Positions 50,521-58,815 of a stretch of 64,000 nucleotides of DNA are shown here, piece by piece (the first letter of the stretch is position 1; every line of letters begins with the position of its first letter). The notes below the pieces were generated by a model. That model saw nothing but the letters and a program-made list of their open reading frames with translations. It was not told the DNA's origin and did not search any database. This DNA comes from CAZMNY01 sp964567745 (GTDB lineage Bacteria > Planctomycetota > Planctomycetia > Pirellulales > Pirellulaceae): assembly GCA_964567745.1 (NCBI GenBank), contig CAZMNY010000018.1, positions 83,927 to 147,926 on the forward strand. The letters run 5' to 3'. The position numbers and the translations under genes were made by a program.

Positions 50521-51915
50521 ATGAATAGCCGCCGCGACTTTCTATACGGATTAGGCACATCACTGGGCAGCATTGCTTTGTCAACAATGTTGGCGGACGA
50601 GGCACGCGCTAATAACAAACAAAGCCCACTCGCTCCGAAGGACGGTCATCTCCCCGCGAAAGCAAAGAATTGCATTTTCCTGATGATGGAAGGCGGCCCC
50701 TCGCACATCGACACCTTCGATCCTAAGCCGAAACTCTCAGACTTGCATCTGAAAGAGTTTGTTCGCGAAGGAGAACAGAAATCGGCGATGGAAAGCGGCA
50801 AGCGTTACTTCGTGAAGAGCCCGTTCAAGTTTCAAAAGCATGGGCAATGTGGCGTGCCGATGGCCGAGAACTGGGTGCATTTGCCCAGGGTCGCTGATGA
50901 GTTGTGCTTCTTCCGCGGCTGCCAGGTAGACAGCGTCAATCATCCCACAGCGATGTATCAAATGAATTGCGGAAATCGCTTCGGCGGTGATCCGGGGATC
51001 GGAGCATGGGTGACGTATGGATTGGGATCAGAAAATCAGGATCTACCAGGGTTCCTGGTGCTGCCGGAAATATCGTACCCGCAAGGCGGCGCGGCCAATT
51101 GGAGCAACGGCTATCTGCCAGCCTTTTATCAAGGCACACCGTTGCGACCCAAGGGGTCTCCTATCCTTGATCTGCAGCCGCCCGCTGGCGTCACGACCGA
51201 ACGTCAACGTAGGAACCTGGATCTGCTGTCCCGCATGAACCAGCAGCACGCCGCAGCACATCCCGAGCACCATGAGTTGTCAGCACGGCTGGAAAGTTAC
51301 GAGCTTGCCTTTCGCATGCAGACGGAAGTTCCTGATGCGATCGACTTGTCGGATGAAGACCAAAAAACACTAGCGATGTACGGAATCGGCAACGAAGCAA
51401 CCGATGCCTTCGGACGCAAGTGTCTGCTGGCTCGCAAGATGGTCGAAAAGGGAGTTCGGTTTGTTCAACTCTACAACGGAACCTGGGACAGTCACGATTT
51501 CATCGAGCGCGCCCATGGGAATCTGGTTCGGGGCGTGGATCAACCGATCGCCGCGTTGATTGCCGACTTGAAGCAGCGAGGCCTATTGGACAGCACGCTC
51601 ATTGTGTGGTGCGGAGAATTTGGGCGTTCACCCGACAATGGAGTACGCGGCGGTACCGCATACGGACGTGACCACAACCCCAATGCGATGACGATCTGGA
51701 TGGCAGGCGGCGGCTGCAACGCCGGCCATACCGTCGGAGCCACCGATGAAATTGGAATGACGGCTGTGGAAGACGTTCATCACGTTCGAGATTTCCATGT
51801 CACATTGCTGCGACTGCTCGGACTGGATGACAACAAGCTGACCTACTACCACGCCGGGCGTTTCAAGCAGCTCAGCCAGTTCGGCGGCAAGGTCATCGGG
51901 AAACTTATCGCTTAA
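50521..51915 (+). CDS. DUF1501 family protein (first copy)
   Basis: The protein is 464 aa. The N-terminus has a Tat-like signal (NSRRDFLYGLGTSLGSIALS). The DUF1501 pattern is clear: CIFLMMEGGPSHIDTFDPKP, FLVLPEI..PQGGAANWSNGYLPA, GVRFVQLYNGTWDSHDFIER, LIVWCGEFGRSPDNG and GRDHNPNAMTIWMAGGG. The family belongs to the alkaline-phosphatase-like superfamily, with sulfatase-like metal ligands; its substrate is unknown. It always accompanies DUF1549/DUF1553 proteins in planctomycetes, here the one just upstream. Confidence 0.9.
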   Translation: MNSRRDFLYGLGTSLGSIALSTMLADEARANNKQSPLAPKDGHLPAKAKNCIFLMMEGGPSHIDTFDPKPKLSDLHLKEFVREGEQKSAMESGKRYFVKSPFKFQKHGQCGVPMAENWVHLPRVADELCFFRGCQVDSVNHPTAMYQMNCGNRFGGDPGIGAWVTYGLGSENQDLPGFLVLPEISYPQGGAANWSNGYLPAFYQGTPLRPKGSPILDLQPPAGVTTERQRRNLDLLSRMNQQHAAAHPEHHELSARLESYELAFRMQTEVPDAIDLSDEDQKTLAMYGIGNEATDAFGRKCLLARKMVEKGVRFVQLYNGTWDSHDFIERAHGNLVRGVDQPIAALIADLKQRGLLDSTLIVWCGEFGRSPDNGVRGGTAYGRDHNPNAMTIWMAGGGCNAGHTVGATDEIGMTAVEDVHHVRDFHVTLLRLLGLDDNKLTYYHAGRFKQLSQFGGKVIGKLIA

Positions 51916-51952
51916 ATCGGAATACCACCGATCAACAACTACGGAACCATTG

Positions 51953-53140
51953 ATGAATCAGAAGCGAGACCTAAACAACATTAGCCGTCGACGATTTGGC
52001 CAAACTGGTGTAGCCGCGATGCTTGCCGCTGGCGCAGCCCCCGCATTCATCGGTCGTGCATTAGCAGACGAACCGAAGAAGCAACTTGGACTCGCGATTG
52101 TCGGGCTCGGTGGTTATGCAACAAACTCTATCGCACCCGAGCTGGATTCGTGTCAGCATCTTCGTTTAGCGGGCGTTGTCACCGGCTATGCCGAGAAAGG
52201 GAAAACCTGGGCGAAGGAACACGGTTTCGCGCAAGACGCGATCTATTCCTATGACAATTTCGACAAGATTGCAGTCGACGATCGCATCGACTTGGTTCAC
52301 ATCGCGCTTCCCAACTCAATGCACGCGGAATTTGCCATCCGCGCGGCAAAGGCTGGCAAGCATGTGATGGTGGAAAAGCCGATGGCGGTCTCCAGCGGCG
52401 AATGCGAAAAGATGATTGCCGCCGCGAAGCAGGCCGGGGTGCTGCTGGGTGTGAACTATCGGTTGCACTGGGAACCGCATCATGTGAAGGCTACCGAACG
52501 ACTCTCAGCCGGCGCCATTGGTGGTCTGACCAACGGGAACTATGAATTCTCGTGGAGTTACGCCCGTGCGCTTACCGGTCCGAACAAGGACAAAATCAAG
52601 AAGTGGTTGCTCGACCCGAAGATGGCGGGCGGAGGCGCTTTGTTCGACACCGGCGTCTATCCCATTCAGGCAGCTTGCTATCTCACAGGTCGCGAGCCTG
52701 TTGCGGTGCGCGGATTCCCGGCAACGCATCATTCGGATCTCTTCCCAGAAGGCATTGAGGAAACGATGAGCTATGAACTGCTATTCGACGACGGCTTTCA
52801 AGCCCTATGCCGAGCCAGTTACAGCCAGTCGTTTCACCAATGCACGACGCTGGGGCCGAAAGGATTGATCGAGATTCTTCCCGGACAAAATAGAGGAAGC
52901 GTCTTCGGCCAGTCCGGGGGAGGCAATCCAAATCCAAAGCGACTGTTTGTGAACAAGAAGGAAATCGAACTCAAGCAGACCCTTCAGCAAGCTGTGTTGC
53001 TGGATGCCTTCGCTCAGGCGATCAAGAACAACGAGAAGACCTTCAAGACTCCCGGGGAGATGGGACTACGAGATATCCGCATCGTTGAGGGAATCTACGA
53101 ATCAGCTGCGAAAGACGGAATCAAAGTCAGTTTGATTTGA
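51953..53140 (+). CDS. Gfo/Idh/MocA-family oxidoreductase with Tat signal
   Basis: The protein is 395 aa from ATG 51953. A twin-arginine signal (SRRRFGQTGVAAMLAAGAAP) predicts export in folded form with its cofactor. The NAD(P)-binding motif is LAIVGLGGYATNSIAPEL, and HVMVEKPMAVSSGECEKMIA carries the EKP catalytic lysine. GGGALFDTGVYPIQAACYLT provides the D..H/Y-like motif of the C-terminal domain. It acts on a sugar or cyclitol, unknown which. It stands between a DUF1501 gene and a cytochrome gene, in line with a role in extracytoplasmic sugar oxidation. Confidence 0.9.
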   Translation: MNQKRDLNNISRRRFGQTGVAAMLAAGAAPAFIGRALADEPKKQLGLAIVGLGGYATNSIAPELDSCQHLRLAGVVTGYAEKGKTWAKEHGFAQDAIYSYDNFDKIAVDDRIDLVHIALPNSMHAEFAIRAAKAGKHVMVEKPMAVSSGECEKMIAAAKQAGVLLGVNYRLHWEPHHVKATERLSAGAIGGLTNGNYEFSWSYARALTGPNKDKIKKWLLDPKMAGGGALFDTGVYPIQAACYLTGREPVAVRGFPATHHSDLFPEGIEETMSYELLFDDGFQALCRASYSQSFHQCTTLGPKGLIEILPGQNRGSVFGQSGGGNPNPKRLFVNKKEIELKQTLQQAVLLDAFAQAIKNNEKTFKTPGEMGLRDIRIVEGIYESAAKDGIKVSLI

Positions 53141-53193
53141 TGATTTTGTTACATCCAATCAGCCAAAGAGAAAGAACTTCATCGGGATCCAAC

Positions 53194-56100
53194 ATGAAAC
53201 CAAGATATAGCAGCCTTGTGTTGTTCGTTGCGGCAGTGTTGTTGATTGTCGGCATTGCGGTTTGGCGATATCGGCAGGCGTCGGATGACCGCGCTGTAGC
53301 TATGAACGATGTCATTTCACGCAATGATCCCGTGAAGGCCGAGTCACCGAAACGAAGTCCGAATCCCTGGAAGGTCATCAACTCGACCGGTTCGATGAAC
53401 CATCCGAGTCTCACCGAAGTATCCGTCCCGAACGTCGTGTCCGCAGCGGCGCGTAAGATTCAATTCAATCGAGACATTCGGCCGATTCTATCGGAGACCT
53501 GTTTTCATTGTCACGGACCGGATGAAGAGGGACGACGTGCGGATCTCCGGTTGGACACAGCCGGTGGTGCAAAGGAAGACCTTGGTGGATACCAGGCGAT
53601 CACGCCGGGTGACCTGGACGACAGCGAGGCGTGGACCCGCATCACCAGCGATGACCCCGATCTGTTGATGCCGCCTCCTGAGTCGCATCTTGTACTCAGT
53701 GAGGAACAGAAGACTTTACTCAAGCGTTGGATCGAGCAAGGCGCCGAGTACGAGGGGCACTGGGCCTTTATCTCGCCTCAATCGCCCGAGATTCCGGAAG
53801 TTAACTTTACCGACACTAAAGGCGAGGCGACGTGGGTACGCGGTGCGATCGACTCCTTTGTTGCAGCCCGGCTCGCCGAAGCCAACATGTCGCCATCGGT
53901 CGAAGCCGATCTGCGAACGTTGATACGCCGGTTGACGTTGGATCTGGTCGGTTTGCCACCGACCGTACAAGAGACTCGCGAGTTTGTTACCGATTACGAA
54001 TCTCGCGGCGAAGCGGCGTATCAAGACGCGGTGAAGAGACTATTGAGTTCAGAGCATTTTGGCGAACGGATGGCCGTGCGGTGGTTGGATCAGGCTCGCT
54101 ATGCCGACACAAATGGATATTCGATCGACGGTGGGCGTGACATGTGGTTGTGGCGCGACTGGGTCATTCAGGCTTACAACGACAACATGCCCTTCGACCA
54201 GTTCCTCACGGAGCAACTGGCTGGCGACCTGCTTCCCGACGCCACCGATGCCACGCGAATCGCCACCGGTTTCAACCGCAACCACATGATCACGCATGAA
54301 GGTGGCACCATCCCGGAGGAAAATTTGACCAACTATGTCGCAGACCGAGTGAAGACCACAGGCGAAGTCTTTCTCGGGCTAACGATGGGTTGCGCTCAAT
54401 GCCACGACCACAAGTACGACCCAATTTCTCAGAAGGAATACTATCAGTTCTTTGCGTTCTTTAACGAGCTTGAAGACCGCGGCCTGGATGGGAATGCAGG
54501 AGTCAACTCGGCGCCCAGGATGATGACTTCCACGGTGCTTCGCAGCGATGAACTTGATGACATTGACGCCGAGCTTGCTGCGGTTAGACAGGAATTGTCA
54601 GCAACCACGGATGGATTCGATGAGTGGCTGGCAGTCGAGCGCGAACGAGAAATGGGCAGAGGCGACGGATTCCATTATTTGGACGCCGAGTTACTGAATG
54701 CCTCTTCGCCGAATCGACCTGGTCCGTTTGAGTTCAAACCTGACGGAACGGTCATTGTCTCCAGTCCCAGTAAGGGACTCAATGGCTTCAGCCATTCGAT
54801 CCGATTGCCGACAGGCGACCAACAGCCAAGCGAAACAGTATCCGGTATTCGGATCGAGTTTTATCCACAGCAGGTCACTGATGAAAAAGACGGTGATGAA
54901 AAAGCCTTGTCGCTCACCCCTTTTGCCGACGGCGTTCCAAAGATCACAACCGTGCTGGTTTCCGCAACGAGCCAGCCTGCCGACCAAGTTGATTATTACG
55001 GTCAGTGTGAGTTCACGGTGGCGACTGCCAGTAGCGCGGCCGACCAGCACGCTGCGACATCGGTGCTGGATGAACGTAATCTTCAATGGTGGCAACCGGC
55101 AGCAAGTGATTCACAGCAGCACTTAACGCTGACCTTTGATCGCCCTGTTGATCCCTCTCAAACGCCTTTCTTAAGTGTGCTGGTCTTTTTTGGGAAAAAC
55201 GAGTCGTTACCGTATCGCTGGAGAGTGCGTCCTTTCTTGGGTAATGACACCGACAGCAAGTGGGATGAAGCGGTCGCGTCGGCGATCGTGAAAGATCAGG
55301 ATCAGTGGGACGATGACACTCGTCAGCGAGTGCTGACGGCGTTTCGCGAAACCGCCCCCGGTTTGAACCCATTGCGGACTCGTCTTGCCAACCTCGAGGA
55401 ACGACGCAGTGTGCTGACGGAAAAATATTCGACGATGGTCATGAATACGGCCGCGAAGCCACGCGAAACTTTTGTGCTATCGCGCGGACAGTATGACGCG
55501 CCGACGGAGCGTGTCACCCCACAAACGCCGCAGGCACTTCCCGCGCTGCTTCCACCTGTGGTCAAACAAACGGGCGAAGGTGATGAGGAAACGGCGCCGT
55601 CAAGCGGCAATCCAACCCGTTTGGACTTGGCCCGCTGGTTGACCGATCCGAAGCATCCGTTGACCGCACGTGTGGCGGTGAATCGAATTTGGGCGATGCT
55701 GTTTGGGACGGGCATTGTCGCGACGTCGGCCGACTTTGGATCACAGGGCGAGTACCCGAGTCACCCCGAGTTGTTGGACTATCTGGCAACAAAATTTGTT
55801 GACAGCGGTTGGAATCAAAAGGAACTGATTCGCGAAATCGTTTCCAGTGCGACCTATCGGCAGCAGTCGATCGCGACGGCCGAGCAACGAGAGCTGGACC
55901 CCCAGAACCGGCTGCTCGCCCGCGGGCCACGGTTTCGTCTCCCGGCAGAGTTTATTCGTGATCAGGCGTTAGCGATCAGTGGACTGCTAGTGCCGCGAAT
56001 CGGTGGCCCCAGCGTGCATCCGTATCAACCGCCTGGACTTTGGAAAGAGGTCAGCCACTTTGGCAGCACTCCGGCGACGAAGCAGGTCTTTGTTCAAGAT

Positions 56101-56577
56101 CATGGCGAAAAGCTCTACCGACGCAGTTTGTACACCATCGTCAAACGGACCAGTCCGCATCCGGCGATGGCGTCATTTGACGCGCCCAACCGCGAGATGT
56201 GTACGGTTGATCGCGGTACCACCAATACGCCGCTGCAAGCACTCGTGACGCTGAACGATCCTCAGTTCGCCGAAGCGGCGCGAGTGTTGGCCGAGTCGCT
56301 TATACGCGACGAATCGGCGACCGACGATCACTCACGCATCCGACTTGCTTTCGAGCGAATTGTTTCCCGACTGCCCAGTGATCCCGAACTCAACGCTATC
56401 GCAGAGCTTTTGGAATCCGAGCGGGCGCGATATCGAGAGACGCCTGATGATGCGAATCGGGCGGTGTCCATCGGCGAATCACCTCAGGCCAAAGAGATTG
56501 ACGCAGTGGAACACGCCGCATGGACGCAAGTCGCCGCGCTGCTGCTGAACCTCAGTGAAGCATTGACCAGAACGTAG
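53194..56577 (+). CDS. Cytochrome-type DUF1549/DUF1553 protein (second copy)
   Basis: The protein is 1127 aa from ATG 53194, which puts a membrane anchor at the start (SSLVLFVAAVLLIVGIAVWR); an in-frame ATG at 53140 overlaps the previous stop and is possible. A haem motif CFHCHGPDEEGRRADLRLD lies near residue 104. DUF1549 spans about 210-400 (RRLTLDLVGLPPTVQETREF, VRWLDQARYADTNGYS) with CAQCHDHKYDP near 401. An inserted beta-rich domain of about 290 residues (about 490-780) is probably carbohydrate-binding. DUF1553 follows (TARVAVNRIWAMLFGTGIVA). It pairs with the downstream DUF1501 gene. Confidence 0.88.
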   Translation: MKPRYSSLVLFVAAVLLIVGIAVWRYRQASDDRAVAMNDVISRNDPVKAESPKRSPNPWKVINSTGSMNHPSLTEVSVPNVVSAAARKIQFNRDIRPILSETCFHCHGPDEEGRRADLRLDTAGGAKEDLGGYQAITPGDLDDSEAWTRITSDDPDLLMPPPESHLVLSEEQKTLLKRWIEQGAEYEGHWAFISPQSPEIPEVNFTDTKGEATWVRGAIDSFVAARLAEANMSPSVEADLRTLIRRLTLDLVGLPPTVQETREFVTDYESRGEAAYQDAVKRLLSSEHFGERMAVRWLDQARYADTNGYSIDGGRDMWLWRDWVIQAYNDNMPFDQFLTEQLAGDLLPDATDATRIATGFNRNHMITHEGGTIPEENLTNYVADRVKTTGEVFLGLTMGCAQCHDHKYDPISQKEYYQFFAFFNELEDRGLDGNAGVNSAPRMMTSTVLRSDELDDIDAELAAVRQELSATTDGFDEWLAVEREREMGRGDGFHYLDAELLNASSPNRPGPFEFKPDGTVIVSSPSKGLNGFSHSIRLPTGDQQPSETVSGIRIEFYPQQVTDEKDGDEKALSLTPFADGVPKITTVLVSATSQPADQVDYYGQCEFTVATASSAADQHAATSVLDERNLQWWQPAASDSQQHLTLTFDRPVDPSQTPFLSVLVFFGKNESLPYRWRVRPFLGNDTDSKWDEAVASAIVKDQDQWDDDTRQRVLTAFRETAPGLNPLRTRLANLEERRSVLTEKYSTMVMNTAAKPRETFVLSRGQYDAPTERVTPQTPQALPALLPPVVKQTGEGDEETAPSSGNPTRLDLARWLTDPKHPLTARVAVNRIWAMLFGTGIVATSADFGSQGEYPSHPELLDYLATKFVDSGWNQKELIREIVSSATYRQQSIATAEQRELDPQNRLLARGPRFRLPAEFIRDQALAISGLLVPRIGGPSVHPYQPPGLWKEVSHFGSTPATKQVFVQDHGEKLYRRSLYTIVKRTSPHPAMASFDAPNREMCTVDRGTTNTPLQALVTLNDPQFAEAARVLAESLIRDESATDDHSRIRLAFERIVSRLPSDPELNAIAELLESERARYRETPDDANRAVSIGESPQAKEIDAVEHAAWTQVAALLLNLSEALTRT

Positions 56578-56580
56578 ATC

Positions 56581-56640
56581 GTCGCCTTTCGCTCCGCGAA
56601 AGAACGCGAGGAAAAACACTCGTTCGCAGAGCGAAAGGCT
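56581..56640. repeat. Palindromic mini-hairpin repeat, copy 5 (paired arms)
   Basis: Left arm GTCGCCTTTCGCTCCGCGAA then AG; right arm CGTTCGCAGAGCGAAAGGCT. It starts 3 bases after a stop and ends 28 bases before the DUF1501 start, far away from copies 1-4. Confidence 0.75.
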
Positions 56641-56668
56641 TCCAAACACCAACACTAAGAAGAGAATC

Positions 56669-58150
56669 ATGACTTCATCCCTTCCAAATGAAATCCAGTT
56701 GCGACGTGCACAGTTAATGACACGTCGATCGCTACTGGGTAGTTCTGCGGTCAGCCTCGGCGCATTTGCACTCGGCGATCTACTGGGAATGGAGTCGGCA
56801 GTTGCTGCTCCGGGTGTGCAAGCATCCAAGGGGCTTGCCGGACTGCCTCACTTCGCGCCCAAGGCGAAACGCGTCATCTATTTGTTTCAATCAGGTGGCC
56901 CGAGTCACGTTGACCTGTTTGATCACAAAGACGAACTCGAGAAGCTGCACGGATCGGATCTTCCCGACTCCGTTCGCGGTGGCCAGCGATTGACCGGGAT
57001 GACGTCTGGTCAGAAGAGCTTCCCAATTGTCAAACCACTTTGGGGCGGGAAGCGCTGTGGTGAACACGGTACGTGGATTGGTAACCCACTGCCGCACACT
57101 CAAGCCATCGCTGACGACATCACGATTGTTCGTTCGTTGTGGACCGAAGCGATCAATCACGATCCGGCGGTCACATTTATCAATACGGGTTCACAACAGA
57201 TGGGGCACCCGTCGATGGGGGCCTGGCTCAGTTACGGACTAGGGCGCGAAAACGAAGACTTTCCTTCCTACATGGTGCTGCTGAGTCAGGGGAGCGGAAA
57301 GAACCCTGGGCAACCCTTGTTTTCGCGTCTGTGGGGCAGCGGCTATCTACCGTCGAGCCACCAGGGCGTCATGTTGCGACCCGGCGCCAACCCCGTGCTG
57401 TATCTGAAGAACCCGCCCGGTGTCTCCCGCGATTCGCGACGTCAGTTACTCGACACGCTTGGCGACCTGAATCAAATGCATGCTGCCGCGGCGGGTGATC
57501 CCGAAACGCTGGCCCGGATCGAGGCGTACGAGATGGCTTACCGGATGCAAACGTCGGTGCCGGATCTGACCGACGTTTCTGATGAGCCCGAATCAACGTT
57601 TGAACTTTACGGCGATGATGCGCGTCGGCCGGGAAGTTTTGCTGCGAACTGCCTGCAGGCCCGCCGCATGGCTCAGCGTGGTGTGCGTTTCATTCAGCTG
57701 TTTCACCGTGGTTGGGATCAACACATTTCGATCAAGAATCAGTTGCCCAAACAATGCAGAGACGTCGATCAGGCTTCAGCCGCCTTGATCAAGGATTTGA
57801 AGAAAAATGGCATGTTGGATGAAACACTTGTCATCTGGGGCGGCGAATTCGGACGCACGGTCTACAGCCAGGGAGCAATCGACAGCCCCACGGCTGGCCG
57901 GGATCACCACGGCCGATGCTTCACAATCTGGATGGCAGGCGGCGGAATCAAGGCCGGTTACGACTACGGCCAAACGGACGAGTTCGCTTACAACATCGCC
58001 GAAAACCCGGTTCACATTCGCGACCTCAACGCCACGATTCTGCACCAATTGGGAATTGACCACGAGCGTTTTACGTTCAAGTTTCGCGGCCTATCTCAGC
58101 GTCTGACCGGCGTTGAAGAGGCACGCGTCATCAAAGAAATGCTGATGTAG
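56669..58150 (+). CDS. DUF1501 family protein (second copy)
   Basis: The protein is 493 aa. A Tat-like signal (TRRSLLGSSAVSLGAFALGD) is followed by RVIYLFQSGGPSHVDLFDHK, NPVLYLKNPPGVSRDSRRQL, GVRFIQLFHRGWDQHISIKN, LVIWGGEFGRTVYSQGAIDS and GRDHHGRCFTIWMAGGGIKA, typical of DUF1501. The last residues (FRGLSQRLTGVEEARVIKEM) are repeated as a fragment at 62961. It is the partner of the cytochrome-type protein upstream. Confidence 0.92.
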   Translation: MTSSLPNEIQLRRAQLMTRRSLLGSSAVSLGAFALGDLLGMESAVAAPGVQASKGLAGLPHFAPKAKRVIYLFQSGGPSHVDLFDHKDELEKLHGSDLPDSVRGGQRLTGMTSGQKSFPIVKPLWGGKRCGEHGTWIGNPLPHTQAIADDITIVRSLWTEAINHDPAVTFINTGSQQMGHPSMGAWLSYGLGRENEDFPSYMVLLSQGSGKNPGQPLFSRLWGSGYLPSSHQGVMLRPGANPVLYLKNPPGVSRDSRRQLLDTLGDLNQMHAAAAGDPETLARIEAYEMAYRMQTSVPDLTDVSDEPESTFELYGDDARRPGSFAANCLQARRMAQRGVRFIQLFHRGWDQHISIKNQLPKQCRDVDQASAALIKDLKKNGMLDETLVIWGGEFGRTVYSQGAIDSPTAGRDHHGRCFTIWMAGGGIKAGYDYGQTDEFAYNIAENPVHIRDLNATILHQLGIDHERFTFKFRGLSQRLTGVEEARVIKEMLM

Positions 58151-58248
58151 CCCGTCACGCTGCAAATCATCATACCCGTTTCCACTCCGAGAACGATGGA
58201 AGATTCCACAACACCAACACTTAGAACGAAAGAAAGAGCATAACAATC

Positions 58249-58665
58249 ATGAACGAAATGGATGCACAAACCGCCGAAACGATGCTGAAGGCTGCAATTA
58301 CAAAATCGAATGAGATTGGAGTCAAAATGAACATCGCGGTCGTGGATGCCGGAGCCAACTTGAAAGCGTTTCACAGAATGGATGGGGCGTGGTTGGGCAG
58401 TATCGATATCGCGTGCAAAAAGGCACGTACCGCTCGGCAATTCGACATGCCCTCGGGCGATATCGGTTCACTTTCACAACCCGGTGGAGCACTGTTCAAC
58501 ATTGAACACTCTAACGGAGGTCTGATCACGTTTCCTGGCGGTTTGCCTTTGAAGAATGAAGAAGGCGAAGTGATCGGTGCGGTCGGTGTTTCAGGGTCCA
58601 CCGTCGATGATGACCATGCGGTCGCATTGGCTGCGGTGAAATCGGTTAGTGCAGCATGTGTTTAA
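58249..58665 (+). CDS. HbpS/GlcG-like (haem-degrading family) protein
   Basis: The protein is 138 aa and a single domain: helix AQTAETMLKAAITKSNEIGV, strand MNIAVVDAGANLKAFHRMDG, then SIDIACKKARTARQFDMPSG and LPLKNEEGEVIGAVGVSGST. This is the GlcG/HbpS (PF03928-type) fold. Members bind haem or have roles next to oxidation systems. No signal peptide is visible. It stands between two cytochrome/DUF1501 pairs, so a haem-related role in this cluster is plausible. Confidence 0.85.
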   Translation: MNEMDAQTAETMLKAAITKSNEIGVKMNIAVVDAGANLKAFHRMDGAWLGSIDIACKKARTARQFDMPSGDIGSLSQPGGALFNIEHSNGGLITFPGGLPLKNEEGEVIGAVGVSGSTVDDDHAVALAAVKSVSAACV

Positions 58666-58815
58666 AGGTTTGTGCGACACGTCGCGCAGATCTGACAAGG
58701 CAGCGGAAAGTAGCCCGCGAATCCAGTGGGAGACTTAGTCGCTTGGTTTGTAGTGAGACTTGGGAGGAATTCGACTCCTGCAATCTCCCGACATCGAGTG
58801 TGAGCGAAAAAAAAT

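Noticed and set aside
56581..56640. Rho-independent terminator after the second cytochrome-type gene
   Set aside because: There is no T-run, and it matches the dispersed mini-hairpin family better.
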